Translations under genes and position numbers: made by a program
In this document: positions 62,441 through 64,000 of the stretch, one piece after another
How the letters are laid out: the number at the start of each line of letters is the position of its first letter
How positions within the stretch are numbered: the first letter of the stretch is position 1
The notes under the pieces: model-generated
Database searches by the model: none
Seen by the model: the letters and a program-made list of their open reading frames with translations, nothing else
Told to the model about the DNA's origin: nothing
Source: Hyperoodon ampullatus
Lineage: Eukaryota > Chordata > Mammalia > Artiodactyla > Ziphiidae
Direction of reading: 5' to 3'
Length of the DNA: 64,000 nucleotides
Assembly (NCBI GenBank): GCA_949752795.1
Contig: OX457062.1
Span: 94,539,777 to 94,603,776 of the forward strand

Positions 62441-64000
62441 AGGTCCTTCCCTTTCTAGCCTCTTAATTCATGCTCCCAGGGGGTAGCTTCTTATTCAAAG
62501 TCACAGGGACTTCCCAAGCAGCACCAACTCCCTGAAACCTAAAGCTGGAAGTAACCTTAGAAGTCATGTGGTCTAAGTGCCTCACCCCACATTATAAGTA
62601 AAGACATGAGGCTTGAAGAGACATAACTTGTATTAATAATGGAGCCGAGACCAGAATACAGATCCTCTGCTTCGCAACCACCAACTTTCAGCTTTCTCCC
62701 TTCAACCAGAGCCAGAGGATGTTCACAGCAATGTTCTTGGAAGGTTTATTCTCCACTGGTTTGGAGTGGAGCCTGAGCTCTGAGGTGTAGGCTGGAGCAG
62801 AGGCAGAGAACGAGGACTCTGAAGGACAGAGCCATGGCCCCCTCGAGTCCTGAGCAATTCAGCTCTGGCCCTAAACTTGCATTCCCAAGTAGCAAAGCCA
62901 AAGCTCTGAGGAGAACTGGATTCCCTCCCCCTAACCCCCCCATCCCACTGCCACTTAGAAGGCAGTTTCGTGGTCCATCTCAGGTGGTCCTTTGGGGAGT
63001 TAACCCCCCATCCATTGTAAATGATCAAAGGATTTCTTCTACCTACACCTCCCTGAAAGGAGAATCTCAAGTCATTGCAAGCTTCTCCACCTCTTAATAT
63101 TTCTGTAGCACAGACCAGTGCCAGGCAGCTGCCTGTCTCACCAGGCCCCACATCTGGCTCTTTATCTGGGCTCTGTTCCTTATCACACCTCAGTTGTGAT
63201 AAAGACCAACAGTGCTGAGGACTACAGGACTGTGCTGAAACATGTCCCCTCCCGGAAGGATGGGAGTCCCAGGGGAGGAGCTAAGGCTGGTTGCTGAGAG
63301 GACAGCAGAGGTCGTGCTCCTTGTGTTTGCTCATCACACAGGATGGGAATGTTCCTGGCAGGGACCAGTGCATGGGCAAGAGGTGAGTGCAGCAGGGGGA
63401 AGTCTGGCCAGAAGAAAGAGCCGTCATGCCGGGAACCAAGCAGGGGAGGGGGTGGGGAGGAGAGAAATGCTGAAGGGGGTGCAGGGATATCAGTCAGGAA
63501 GGGGGCACAGCTGGGGGACCTGTGTGGCAGGAACCAGGAACCAAAGAGTAGGAGCATCACTCACCTTCCCCACCCCTTCCTGCAGTGACAAAGCAGTCCC
63601 CCCACCCCCACCCCATCAGCAGGTACTTCTAGGGACACAGGAGGCCTGGGAGGAGACAGAGGCCAGGACAGGAAATTCAGGTTCCTGAGCTCATGCCTGT
63701 TCTTGCACTTCCTTAATCCTAAAGAGAAGGAGCCAGAAACCAGGGTGAGTTAGAGACCCCTGAGTACACAGTCACCCCTACCCTTCAGCAGCTGACTGGG
63801 GAGAGGCTGGGCAATGGGAAGCAGACTTCCTCCAAAGGGTCCTTAAAGGCCATTTGTGTTCTATTCATCAGGACCATGCAGCCTAATCTGCAGGAGTCAC
63901 ACCATTCACTCCCTCCACCAAAATTCATTTATCCAAATGCAGTAAATGTTATAAATAACTAATGTGCTTCATTCATTCATTGCTTTAGAGAAGCAGCCTA
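62441..64000. other. unique non-coding sequence to the window end
   Basis: A block at 62540-62690 ('ggaagtaaccttagaagtcatgtgg', 'cacattataagtaaagacatgagg') looks like a diverged antisense MIR-type SINE. The last 20 bp include CATTCATTCATTG. No exon is recognised. Confidence 0.4.

Overview
This window is mammalian nuclear DNA, almost certainly from a cetacean and most likely a toothed whale. The main evidence is a dozen tRNA-derived SINEs of the CHR (Cetacea/Hippopotamidae/Ruminantia) family. Several belong to the short, pure-A-tailed form that I associate with toothed-whale genomes. L1 3' ends of the artiodactyl/cetacean type, and the older placental repeats MIR, L2, old L1, MaLR LTRs and hAT MITEs, fit this. 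I saw no BovB or other ruminant-specific repeat. The species cannot be fixed from the sequence.

I found no host protein-coding gene, rRNA, functional tRNA or CRISPR array. The only real coding sequence is the decayed two-ORF remnant of one L1 retrotransposon (41332-46910). The other long open frames cross SINEs, microsatellites or GC-rich sequence, and I recognised no protein family in them. The window therefore reads as intergenic or deep-intronic DNA of moderately high GC content.

Layout. 1-4735 is a mosaic of old L1 pieces with three CHR SINEs, ending in a MaLR LTR. 4736-11520 is mostly unique, with MIR and CA repeats, and holds a pair of inverted 119-bp repeats (8464-8582 and 10431-10549) that I cannot assign to any family. 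11522-27170 is mostly unique GC-rich sequence with scattered MIR, L2 and dinucleotide arrays. 27180-32000 carries an antisense L1, an L2, a long-form SINE and two LTR-like blocks. 32000-38000 is mostly unique, with a 15-bp tandem array (33386-33444) and two short triplet repeats. 38000-46923 has SINE, MIR and hAT pieces and then the L1 with its target-site duplication. 46924-57930 is dense in repeats (SINEs, MaLR LTR, L1 and L2 ends, hAT). 57931-64000 is mostly unique, with a further hAT MITE, MIRs and paired GT/CA arrays.

The non-repeat sequence contains several short AT-rich or homeodomain-site-rich patches that look like conserved non-coding elements. They are proposed only from their appearance and need a multi-species alignment. 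Repeat names come from recognition of consensus-like motifs by eye, not from a database search, and ends are approximate unless a target-site duplication is stated.
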